Assembly (NCBI RefSeq): GCF_000284375.1 | Contig: NC_017249.1 | Location: 2,520,001-2,584,000 of the forward strand | Direction of reading: 5' to 3' | DNA: 64,000 nucleotides | From: Bradyrhizobium japonicum USDA 6 | GTDB lineage: Bacteria; Pseudomonadota; Alphaproteobacteria; Rhizobiales; Xanthobacteraceae | Shown: positions 1 to 6,813 of the stretch, piece by piece | Layout of the letters: every line of letters starts with the position of its first letter | Position numbering within the stretch: the stretch's first letter is position 1 | Made by a program: the position numbers and the translations under genes | The notes under the pieces: model-generated | Told to the model about the DNA's origin: nothing | Database searches by the model: none | The model's input: the letters and a program-made list of their open reading frames with translations, nothing else

Positions 1-1293
1 CTTGTCCGATTGGCTGGATCAGCGGATATTCAACGCACAACTGCGGCCCTGGACGACGCTGGCAAGCGTCTGAGCAAGCTCTTTCTTACCCAGATCGCGT
101 TCAATGGCGTGTTCGGTCTTGCAATAGGCATAGGTCTCGAATTCATCGGTGTCCCTTCGGCTCCGCTATGGGGGCTGGTCGCGATGATTATGCGATTTGT
201 ACCGTATATCGGTGCACTGATATCTTCGGTTTTCCCTCTCATTCTCGCGGCGGCGGTGGGCCCGGGCTGGCAGATGTTGATACTTACGGTGGCCCTGTTC
301 GTCGTGCTTGAACTGCTTGCCGGACAAGTCCTCGAACCCTTGATTTTTGGGCATAGCTCGGGTCTTTCTCCGATTGCAATTATCCTGTCCGCGTCATTCT
401 GGACGTGGCTTTGGGGGCCGGTCGGACTGGTGTTGGCCACGCCCCTGACAATTTGTCTCGTCGTCCTTGGGCGGCATGTCGATCGCCTCAAATTTCTTGA
501 CGTTATGCTTGGCGACCGACCACCGCTGACGCCGCCGCAACTGGCTTATCAACGAATGCTGGCGGGAGATCCCATTGAAGCGGTGGAACAGGCGCACGAA
601 TACCTGAATGACTCGTCGCTTGAGAATTATTATGACGACATCCTCTTGAAAGGCCTGAGACTCGCGGAGGCCGACCGTCAATTGGGTCACCTCGATCAGG
701 ACCGATTAAATCGGGTAGTCTCAACGGTGGAAGAATTGGTCGCTGAACTGGGGGCACGCCATGACGTGGAAGCAACAGGACCCGGTTCCCCGGATCTAAG
801 CTCAAGCCCGGGAGCTGCCATTACATTCGAGCGAGCAGGCTCCGAGCACGCTTTGATTCCGGAGCCGCCGACCTCGTCTATTTCGGTCGTTTGCATCCCT
901 GGTGCCGGGCGACTCGATGAGGCGACGGCGCTTGTGCTGGCGCAGCTTCTGCGGTACCGCGGGTTTCAGGCAATTGCGGAAAAGGCTGATGCTTCATCAA
1001 TGTCGAAATTGCTTTCGCTCGAATTGGCGAACACCGCGCTTGTATGCGTCTGCTATCTGAGTCAGCCTTCCGCCGCCAAGATTCAGCACGTCGTTCGAGG
1101 GCTCAGTAAAAGGATTGGCGCAACCCGTATCCTGTTCGCTTTGCTGGGAGCGGGAGCCGCAGAAACGGTGGGAAACGCTTCCAACGCGTTGGTAGCAAGC
1201 GGGTCATTCGGTGCAACCTTGGAAGCAGTTGTTCACGTGACCTCCGCGCAACCTGATGCGTCGGATCAGGCGAAGGCAGCTGCTCCGGCGTAA
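1..1293 (+). CDS. AI-2E family transporter, C-terminal part (5' end outside window)
   Basis: The frame is open from base 1, so the N-terminal half of the gene lies outside the window. The visible protein begins inside the permease domain. Hydrophobic helices fill roughly the first 150 residues, with the RFVPYIG segment and the LEPLIFG and GLSPIAII motifs typical of AI-2E/PerM permeases (PF01594). Members are inner-membrane proteins exporting small molecules or ions; the substrate here is unknown. After the last helix comes a soluble extension of about 250 residues. Its final 120 residues look like an alpha/beta Rossmann-type fold, which the short family members lack. The family call is firm; the role of the extension is not known. 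Confidence 0.85.
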   Translation, partial: LVRLAGSADIQRTTAALDDAGKRLSKLFLTQIAFNGVFGLAIGIGLEFIGVPSAPLWGLVAMIMRFVPYIGALISSVFPLILAAAVGPGWQMLILTVALFVVLELLAGQVLEPLIFGHSSGLSPIAIILSASFWTWLWGPVGLVLATPLTICLVVLGRHVDRLKFLDVMLGDRPPLTPPQLAYQRMLAGDPIEAVEQAHEYLNDSSLENYYDDILLKGLRLAEADRQLGHLDQDRLNRVVSTVEELVAELGARHDVEATGPGSPDLSSSPGAAITFERAGSEHALIPEPPTSSISVVCIPGAGRLDEATALVLAQLLRYRGFQAIAEKADASSMSKLLSLELANTALVCVCYLSQPSAAKIQHVVRGLSKRIGATRILFALLGAGAAETVGNASNALVASGSFGATLEAVVHVTSAQPDASDQAKAAAPA

Positions 1294-1404
1294 AAGCGAA
1301 TTTCTTGCTCCTTTGGATTGCCGGGCGTCGCAGAGCGACCGATCCGCATCGGTCACCTGGTCCTGTGGAGAGCAACAATCAGTTTACACGGCCGCCATGA
1401 CCCT

Positions 1405-1418
1405 TTGACCTAGGTCAA
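1405..1418. promoter_or_regulatory. FixK/FNR-type box TTGACCTAGGTCAA
   Basis: Perfect 14-bp palindrome fitting the FNR/FixK consensus TTGA-N6-TCAA. It lies about 165 bases before the gene at 1583 and after the permease stop at 1293. In Bradyrhizobium such boxes are bound by FixK2 under low oxygen. Which member of the family binds here is inferred. Confidence 0.6.
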
Positions 1419-1582
1419 TACTCTCAACGTGGGTTTACCTTGGAAGTAGCAACTATCGGAGCGACTGCACTCTTCGCCGGTATCTTGTGCCTAACGCCGA
1501 TATCGCTCGTATGTCACGCAAGGGAAACGTGCCGTTGTCTGTGGCAAGCAGCCTGAGCTAATCACGCAAGGAGGAGCTGTAG

Positions 1583-2083
1583 ATGGGTATCCTTGACGAG
1601 TTAATGGGCGGTGGGCAACGCCAGAAAGAGTATCGGGATTTCGTTGGTCGATACGAACAAGGAAATCCGTCGGAGGGCTATTCCGATCAAGAGGTTCTCA
1701 AACGGTATGGTGATGTGTCACACGCCGTGCCGTCTGACCAGTACGCGCAGGCAGCGATAGAAGCGTTGGGCAAGCTTTCGCCGGAGGAACGGGCGGCGTT
1801 CGTGAAGATGCTGCAGGAGCGAGCCGCCGCGCGCGGCGTGGCTCTTCCGGGACAAGTGGCCCCCGAACCGAAGGAATTGGGCGAGGTGCTCACCGATCTG
1901 CATGGGAAGCCCGGTCAGCTCCGGGATATCCTCGTCAGTGGCGATGCCCAGCCTCAAGAGCAAGCCCAACCGTCGAACCCCATCATCGACATACTTGCGT
2001 CCCCGCAGGCTAAGGCCGTGCTCGCGGGCATCGCGGCCATGGTGGTCAAGCGTGTCATGCAGGGTTCATCCCGAACCGCGTAG
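1583..2083 (+). CDS. conserved hypothetical protein, 166 aa
   Basis: A strong ribosome binding site (AAGGAGGAGC) stands eight bases or so before the ATG, which fixes the start. The protein is soluble and mostly charged. Residues 1-85 include an SPEERAAFVKML segment that looks helical, a Pro/Gln-rich linker lies near residues 120-135, and a hydrophobic helix near residues 145-160 could sit in the membrane. I do not recognise a named domain. A FixK-like box upstream suggests expression under low oxygen. It shares strand with the DUF1269 gene that follows about 240 bases later, but the gap argues against a tight operon. Confidence 0.75.
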   Translation: MGILDELMGGGQRQKEYRDFVGRYEQGNPSEGYSDQEVLKRYGDVSHAVPSDQYAQAAIEALGKLSPEERAAFVKMLQERAAARGVALPGQVAPEPKELGEVLTDLHGKPGQLRDILVSGDAQPQEQAQPSNPIIDILASPQAKAVLAGIAAMVVKRVMQGSSRTA

Positions 2084-2324
2084 CTTGGTCAGCGGCAAGT
2101 TCGGGCATGATCCGCTATGCTGCCGAAACGGAAGGGCGCTAGCCGCCATCGACCTGGTGCGCGTCTGACTGCTGTGCGTTGCCGCCCGTGCCGGGTGTGC
2201 CCGCCGCCTCCCGTTGTGCCCGGAGCGCCGTCATCCGCTATCCGTAGCGGCTTGCCTGTCCCGCGCGACCGGGCGCATCCTCTCTGGCATGGGGAGCAAT
2301 CGTTCGAGTAGAGGAGCAGAATAG

Positions 2325-2855
2325 ATGAGCGACCTTGTCGTAATTGCATTTCCAACCGAGGCGAAGGCGGAGGAAGTTCGCCAAAAATTGCTGGCCATGC
2401 AGAAGGAGTATTTGATCGAACTCGGCGATGCCGTGATCGCGGTGAAAGACAGCAACGGAAACATCAAACTAAATCAACTGATCAATACCACGGCTGCTGG
2501 TGCGGCTACTGGCGCCTTTTGGGGGACGCTGATTGGCCTGATCTTTTTGATGCCGCTTGCTGGTGCTGCCCTCGGCGTCGCGTCCGGCACACTCAGCGGA
2601 TATTTAACGGATGTCGGCATCAACGACAAATGGATGAAAGAGACCGCTGCCGCCGTTCAACCCGGATCCGCAGCGCTCTTCGTACTGGTGCGCAAAGTCA
2701 CGGCAGACAAGGTTCTTGAAAAGCTAAAAGGCGAAGGCGGCACGGTGCTAAAGACTTCTCTCGACCACACCAAGGAAGCCGCCTTGCAAGCAGCGCTGGC
2801 GGCGGTCAAAGAGGCGGTACCGGCGGCTTCGCCTCCTGATTTGCCGGGCGCTTGA
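2325..2855 (+). CDS. DUF1269 domain membrane protein
   Basis: 176 aa. The N-terminal SDLVVIAFPTEAKAEEVRQKL segment (residues 2-22) and the central glycine/alanine-rich hydrophobic hairpin (about residues 55-95, AAGAATGAFWGTLIGLIFLMPLAGAALG) are typical of DUF1269. The C-terminal half holds the usual ALFVLVRKVTADKVLEKL segment. Family members are small proteins of unknown function in proteobacteria, often near stress or low-oxygen genes. The start ATG follows a purine-rich stretch (GAGGAGCAGAATAG). The family call is firm and the function unknown. Confidence 0.85.
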   Translation: MSDLVVIAFPTEAKAEEVRQKLLAMQKEYLIELGDAVIAVKDSNGNIKLNQLINTTAAGAATGAFWGTLIGLIFLMPLAGAALGVASGTLSGYLTDVGINDKWMKETAAAVQPGSAALFVLVRKVTADKVLEKLKGEGGTVLKTSLDHTKEAALQAALAAVKEAVPAASPPDLPGA

Positions 2856-3078
2856 AACGACGGCGACCGCCTGCCGACGACCGCTCCCGGCATTACCGCA
2901 GCCCTCTCTGGCGCAGTGACGCCGCGCCGGGTGCGGTCATCGGTGCGTTCCGGGTCCTTTGAGGGCCGGAGGCAAGTGCCGGGACGGCGCGGCCACGCCG
3001 TATGAAAATGTTTGCAATTCATCATACCGCGCTAAATTTAGTGCGATCCGTTCACGTGCCTGAGCCCGAGGCACAGCG

Positions 3079-3092
3079 TTGACCTAGATCAA
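3079..3092. promoter_or_regulatory. FixK/FNR-type box TTGACCTAGATCAA
   Basis: Fits TTGA-N6-TCAA exactly and lies 120 bases before the small gene at 3212, in a 356-base stretch (2856-3211) with no other recognisable feature. Same spacing class as the boxes at 1405 and 57005. Confidence 0.6.
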
Positions 3093-3211
3093 ACCATTGA
3101 TGGCGGTGACGTTCTTCTGAACGGAGAAGGCCGCCGGGTGAGTGTCCGGCTGGGCTTGTTCTTTAATTCCCGGGATTTTGATCTATTTCGCCAAATGCGC
3201 GAGGGATGCAG

Positions 3212-3400
3212 ATGTCGGATAATCCCATCGACGTGATCGAAGCCGCCATTCGCTCCGCCTTCACCAGTTACCCAAAGGAAGACGACCCGGATTGGAGAAG
3301 TCCGCACTGGATCAAGTCTGACGAGTGCTCGCACTTGGCACAGGGCATACTGCTGGAATTGCACGCAAAGGGATTTGAAATCGTGAAGAGGCAGACCTGA
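3212..3400 (+). CDS. small conserved hypothetical protein, 62 aa
   Basis: Starts MSDNPIDVIEAAI. The start at 3212 is preferred over an ATG two codons earlier because GAGGG then sits six bases upstream. The protein is small, acidic and soluble, with no membrane segment or cysteine motif. It looks like one of the short orphan proteins common in Bradyrhizobium. The FixK-like box 120 bases upstream supports it being a real transcription unit. No function can be assigned. Confidence 0.6.
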   Translation: MSDNPIDVIEAAIRSAFTSYPKEDDPDWRSPHWIKSDECSHLAQGILLELHAKGFEIVKRQT

Positions 3401-3550
3401 TAGATCGGCGGCGGGCCCGCGCAATTGGTCATTTGAAGCGACCAGATCTCGCGACGTGGCACAGGCTCGACGCAGGCGGCCAAGACGCGCCGCTCAAATC
3501 CTCGTTGGCGTTGTTGCGATGCATCGAACAACGTACGCTCGGCGAGCGGC

Positions 3551-3742
3551 TCAGGCTGTATGTCGAAGGGAACTTCCATAATGCTTGAAGAAGTTATCAA
3601 GCTTCACTGGTTCGCCGGTATCTCGCCAGAACAGTCTTTTACCGAGGCTGGCCGCCACTGCGAGGCGGTGGTGGCCGCCGATTAAAGTATGGTCATCGGA
3701 TGCTGTTGCGATGATCTCGCCGTCTTCGTCCACGATTTTCAT
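3551..3742 (-). CDS. small hypothetical protein, 63 aa
   Basis: Read on the minus strand, the ATG at 3742 is preceded by GGAGG with a six-base spacer. That is the main reason to accept this reading over the overlapping plus-strand frames. The protein has a plausible composition (MKIVDEDGEIIATASDDHTL at the start, then IGGHHRLAVAASLGKRL). I do not recognise the family. It may be a short orphan; its neighbours are also small genes of unknown function. Confidence 0.5.
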   Translation of the reverse strand: MKIVDEDGEIIATASDDHTLIGGHHRLAVAASLGKRLFWRDTGEPVKLDNFFKHYGSSLRHTA

Positions 3743-3976
3743 GTGCTGCCTCCATTCCAGCGTGCGGTCAGGCCTCCGCGATGGTGCGCAATCTATCTAA
3801 TCTTATGCGGGCTCTGGGCGTTCCAACCCATGAAGATCACGGCTTCCGTATTCGACATGCGCCACATCGCCGCCCTTTGTGTACCAACTGGCAAGGCCCG
3901 ATTGCGGAGGGCGCGCGCCAGCACTCGACGGTCCCGGACCTGGAAGCCGCCCGGCGGTGACAAATGGGCAAATTGT

Positions 3977-3990
3977 TTGTTGTGGATCAA
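3977..3990. promoter_or_regulatory. possible degenerate FixK/FNR-type box
   Basis: TTGTTGTGGATCAA differs from TTGA-N6-TCAA at one core position (T for A) and lies 54 bases before the zinc-ribbon gene at 4044. Listed because three perfect or near-perfect boxes occur before other small genes here; alone it would be weak. Confidence 0.25.
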
Positions 3991-4043
3991 TTCCAAGGTG
4001 CCCAGACATTCGTACGCTGCGCCGCAAACGAGGGAGGTTCCAC

Positions 4044-4265
4044 ATGGCATCAATCTTCTCGGCGCCCCATCCAGAAAAATGCCCTCAATGTGGTTCTGGG
4101 GTGGTCCATCTAGAGTGGCGTGAGCGCGTCAATACCGAAGAAATCCATGATCTTTGGCGCTGCTTTAGCTGCAAAAGCGAGTTTGTCACCGCCGCCACTC
4201 CTGATGAGAGAGAACCCTCGGTCGTCGAGATAACCAAGCCCTTCTTTACGAGCCTAATAGTCTAA
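4044..4265 (+). CDS. small zinc-ribbon protein, 73 aa
   Basis: The chosen ATG has GGAGG six bases upstream; a longer in-frame reading from 3879 has no such site and an unlikely composition. The protein carries CPQCG near residue 12 and CFSC near residue 35, a Cys4 zinc-ribbon spacing, followed by a short acidic tail. Such small ribbons are common in rhizobia and are of unknown function, possibly nucleic-acid or protein binding. No operon partner is visible. Confidence 0.65.
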   Translation: MASIFSAPHPEKCPQCGSGVVHLEWRERVNTEEIHDLWRCFSCKSEFVTAATPDEREPSVVEITKPFFTSLIV

Positions 4266-4341
4266 TCGACTGGCGTGGCTCGCGCTTTACTTGACGCCTT
4301 GACCGCCGACGCGCGCACGAGCCAAACCGTCCCGGAGCAGC

Positions 4342-4565
4342 CGTCACGGTCGGCACGATCTGCTCCGATTTCTTGCTCGCGGAGTGGTCGAGGCACTTTG
4401 CGATCCACGCATCGTCGAAGCCGCGGTCACCTGCCAAGATCGCCGCCGTTCGGCGGAGATCGTGCGGCGTGAAGCGCTTGAGGCCCAATAAATCACAGAG
4501 CCGGGGCGTCTTGCTCTTGTCCTCGTTCCGGCGCCAAACGCCACTCTTTGCGACGATTGGGCAAA
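4342..4565 (-). pseudogene. tyrosine integrase fragment, catalytic part
   Basis: On the minus strand a frame reads KSGVWRRNEDKSK, then GLKRFTPHDLRRTAAILAG, FDDAWIAKCLDH and IVPTVT. HDLRRT carries the second catalytic arginine of tyrosine recombinases, and the following block is the usual segment before the catalytic tyrosine. The similarity stops after IVPTVT and the nucleophile region is missing, as is the whole N-terminal half. This is a relic of an integrase that once served a mobile element. Another fragment, resembling the tail of the same family, lies at 6606-6716. Confidence 0.7.
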
Positions 4566-4696
4566 TAGGTCCTTGCCGTTACCTACCGTGAGCTTCGTCA
4601 GGCAGGATGCCAACGAGCACGCGCATCCGGTCCTCCACCGGCCCAGGAAACAGGCTAAGGTCGCAGGCCCCATCAAGGGTCAAAAGGACAAGCTCG

Positions 4697-4948
4697 ATGA
4701 CCACAATCAAGTTCTTGGCGACTGGATTGATCGCGATCACCGTCCTTACAACGACCGCCGTGGCTCGCGAGAAATTCGCAGCCGGGCCAACGCGCCTCAC
4801 GGTGCACGGCAAGCCCTGTCATATATTCAATACCGGCCCCGGCGGCTGCTGGATTGTCTGGGAGGGCATTCCAATATGGTTCGGTCCGTCGGTCCGGGGC
4901 GTGCCCGGCCGCATTTGCGACAATGGCGACAATCCGAGGATATGTTGA
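4697..4948 (+). CDS. small secreted protein, 83 aa
   Basis: The start at 4697 gives MTTIKFLATGLIAITVLTT, a clear Sec signal peptide with cleavage likely after AVA near residue 20. The frame extends upstream without sense. The mature part is about 60 residues, with three cysteines and GPGGCWIVWEGIPIW. It looks like one of the small exported proteins frequent in Bradyrhizobium. Function unknown; probably periplasmic. Confidence 0.6.
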   Translation: MTTIKFLATGLIAITVLTTTAVAREKFAAGPTRLTVHGKPCHIFNTGPGGCWIVWEGIPIWFGPSVRGVPGRICDNGDNPRIC

Positions 4949-4975
4949 GATGCGGACGATAGGAGGCGCGCAGCG

Positions 4976-5177
4976 TTATCCGAGGCAATCGCTGCGCGGT
5001 TCGGCCCTCGGGGGCGTCAACGCGTTGGCGGCGAGAAGTACGCGCGGGTGCTTGTGCTCGCGTTTCGGCACCGTCTCGCTGAAGCCGGATCGCATCGGGT
5101 AACGTGATGAGCTCGGTGCCGCTGGGCAGCACGATCGGAGTGTCAAAGCGGCGTAAGCAACCATCGGATTCAGCCAT
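4976..5177 (-). pseudogene. frameshifted small hypothetical gene
   Basis: Reading from 5177, MAESDGCLRRF is followed by DTPIVLPSGTELITLPDA. This resembles a short rhizobial family with the pattern FDxPIxLPxGxxLxTLxDA. The family's next block then appears in another frame as ETVPKREHKHPRVLLAANAL. A single shift near 5115-5125 would join them. The family memory is from pattern recognition only, so confidence is low. The gene lies in the decayed stretch between the two integrase fragments. Confidence 0.35.
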
Positions 5178-5189
5178 GCTGACGCCAGT

Positions 5190-5324
5190 CCGACTGGTAT
5201 CCGTTCGCCGCAATCAAAGCGCGCGTATTTCTCGCGAGTCCACGCCTCATGAACTCGCGAGGCCTGGAAATTGGCCTCTTTGCTTTTTAGGAAGATATTC
5301 GCGCCATGCCACCTCGAACGCCGC
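5190..5324 (-). pseudogene. relic of a small hypothetical gene
   Basis: AAFEVAWREYLPKK (5324 down to about 5283) continues in a second frame as EANFQASRVHEAWTREKYARF. Together they give a plausible short alpha-helical protein of a rhizobial type, split by one shift near 5280. Neither half has a good ribosome binding site. Composition and context suggest decay rather than an active gene. Confidence 0.3.
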
Positions 5325-5493
5325 GCGGGAGCCGCCTCGAACGACGGCGCCGAGCCTTTGCGGTGCTCGCCGGGCTTCGAGCCGGGATAGAAGCCGCACT
5401 GTCGGACGAGTCTTTCCGACGGCTTTGCTATGCTGCCGACGTGATGTCGTCAAAGCGCCGGCAAGGTGCGGCGACCCGGATTAGCCGCGCCCG

Positions 5494-5664
5494 CTACTGG
5501 TCGAGCGGCCCCTTCCAATCTGTAAAGTCGTATACGGCCCACCATCGATGCAGTGTCTGCCCGCACGCTTTGCAATCGAAGCGCCCGCTTGCCACGACCG
5601 GCCGCCTTATTTGGATAGCGCTGTGAAGCGCCCCGCAGAACAAGCAACTAAAAAAGACGCGCAT
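5494..5664 (-). CDS. small zinc-ribbon-like protein, 56 aa
   Basis: The minus-strand reading starts MRVFFSCLFCGALH and ends WWAVYDFTDWKGPLDQ. The pairs CLFC and CKAC lie about 25 residues apart, a Cys4 ribbon arrangement, and the C-terminal YDFTDW motif recurs in small rhizobial proteins. No strong ribosome binding site is seen, so expression is uncertain. It lies in the decayed region and may itself be a remnant. Confidence 0.45.
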   Translation of the reverse strand: MRVFFSCLFCGALHSAIQIRRPVVASGRFDCKACGQTLHRWWAVYDFTDWKGPLDQ

Positions 5665-5856
5665 TGGTCATCGGTTCCCGGTCGAAGTGCACCCCGTGCG
5701 TTGGGCCAACTGGGTCGCCATAGTCAAAAAGGGAAGTTTGTATCTTGGCAGTTCAGGCCAAATATTTGTGAGTTCGCGCCAACGTGGATCCTAGGTCGCG
5801 ATGCGGCGCGGTGGGCCCAGGGTGCAGTGAGTGCACATAGTTCACAAAGGACAAAA

Positions 5857-5875
5857 GGCCCGGCTGGGCCGGGCC
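5857..5875 (-). terminator. rho-independent terminator, minus strand
   Basis: GGCCCGGC, loop TGG, GCCGGGCC. On the minus strand the stem is followed by TTTTGTCCTTT, so it would end transcription of the zinc-ribbon gene at 6067-6249. Confidence 0.6.
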
Positions 5876-6066
5876 CCATTGCACGCCACTCGCGTCGGTG
5901 AGTTGTGAGTTCAGAGGCCAAAGGACCAACCGATTGCGAGACGCTGGCTCACTGGCGAATCAGTACTGTAATTTGTCGACACAATTGAGGCCAACTACGG
6001 TCGTCCCCGAGCATCTCAAGCTCGGCACTATGCGGCAGTCACGGCCATGGCTGGGATCCTCACGGC

Positions 6067-6249
6067 TTATCCCTTCGGCGGCTGCAATTCCCCAGCAAAC
6101 CACCTCGCGACCTCGGGCGACGTGATCGGATCGGCTTCCTCGCAATGCAAGCATGTCGGCCGGAGTGGGCCCTTGCCATCCGGTCGCGCTATCAGGACCA
6201 GCGGCTTGCCGCAAAACGCACAATTTAAGGTTTTGGATATCCCGCCCAT
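6067..6249 (-). CDS. small zinc-ribbon protein, 60 aa
   Basis: Starts MGGISKTLNCAFCGKPLVL. CAFC near residue 10 and CLHC near residue 37 give a Cys4 ribbon, followed by DPITSPEVARWFAGELQPP. The start at 6249 is chosen because the longer in-frame reading to 6321 adds sequence of non-coding character and a weak GAGG lies just before this ATG. The terminator at 5857 lies downstream on the same strand. The family is of unknown function. Confidence 0.55.
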   Translation of the reverse strand: MGGISKTLNCAFCGKPLVLIARPDGKGPLRPTCLHCEEADPITSPEVARWFAGELQPPKG

Positions 6250-6605
6250 CGCCTCATTATGGCGCGTGGAACCGGAGAGTCCAGATATCGATGGCAATCT
6301 CCGCGACTGACGCGCACACAAAATCGCGATGCCTCATCAGGCTACCGCATCGTCCAGCCACAGTTCGAGCAGCGCGCGATCTGCGTCGCATCCCCTCGGC
6401 CGCCAAGAGCACCTGGGCGCGCGCAGGCGCGGCATGCACCTGCGGCAGGTCGGTGCCGGCGAGCGGCCGCACGGTTTTCGGCGACGAGTAATTTCCTGAC
6501 CTCGCGGCGAGCAGGAAGTCGATCCGTGTCCGACTCAAGCGTACATGCCGAATGCCGCCGTTGCTGGCAGGCAACGACATCAGATGCTCATTTGATCCGG
6601 TCCGA

Positions 6606-6716
6606 TCAGGCTGCGAACCGCAGGTCAGAACGTTTAGCGACCTTCACGGTCGGCTTGCCGATGATGCGCCGCAGAGCGGCTGCGACGCCGTCCAGCACCG
6701 CGCGCTTCTCTTTCAT
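6606..6716 (-). pseudogene. tyrosine integrase fragment, C-terminal tail
   Basis: MKEKRAVLDGVAAALRRIIG and a basic tail of 16 residues match the end of rhizobial tyrosine integrases, which typically close with RMxEKRAVLDxVAxELRRII. It is on the same strand as the fragment at 4342-4565 but lies upstream of it in reading direction. The two are therefore not simply the halves of one broken gene. Either two integrase copies decayed here or a rearrangement moved the tail. Confidence 0.5.
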
Positions 6717-6813
6717 ACGCTTAACCCTTTGATTTCCCAGACTTGGCCGATCGATGTTTCGCCATGGAGGGGTATCTCATTGATACATCCGAGGCGGTCA
6801 CTGATCTCGTGCC

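Noticed and set aside
1440..1556. TTG-initiated frame with a hydrophobic stretch before the gene at 1583
   Set aside because: Non-standard start, no ribosome binding site and no recognisable pattern.
4722..4737. TTGATCGCGATCAC resembling a FixK box
   Set aside because: Lies inside the coding part of the small secreted protein and lacks the second TCAA half.
6257..6580. Minus-strand frame and an alternative frame with CRAC and CSNC pairs
   Set aside because: The Cys pairs look ribbon-like, but no start codon is available in that frame and the listed frame reads as nonsense; at best a relic.
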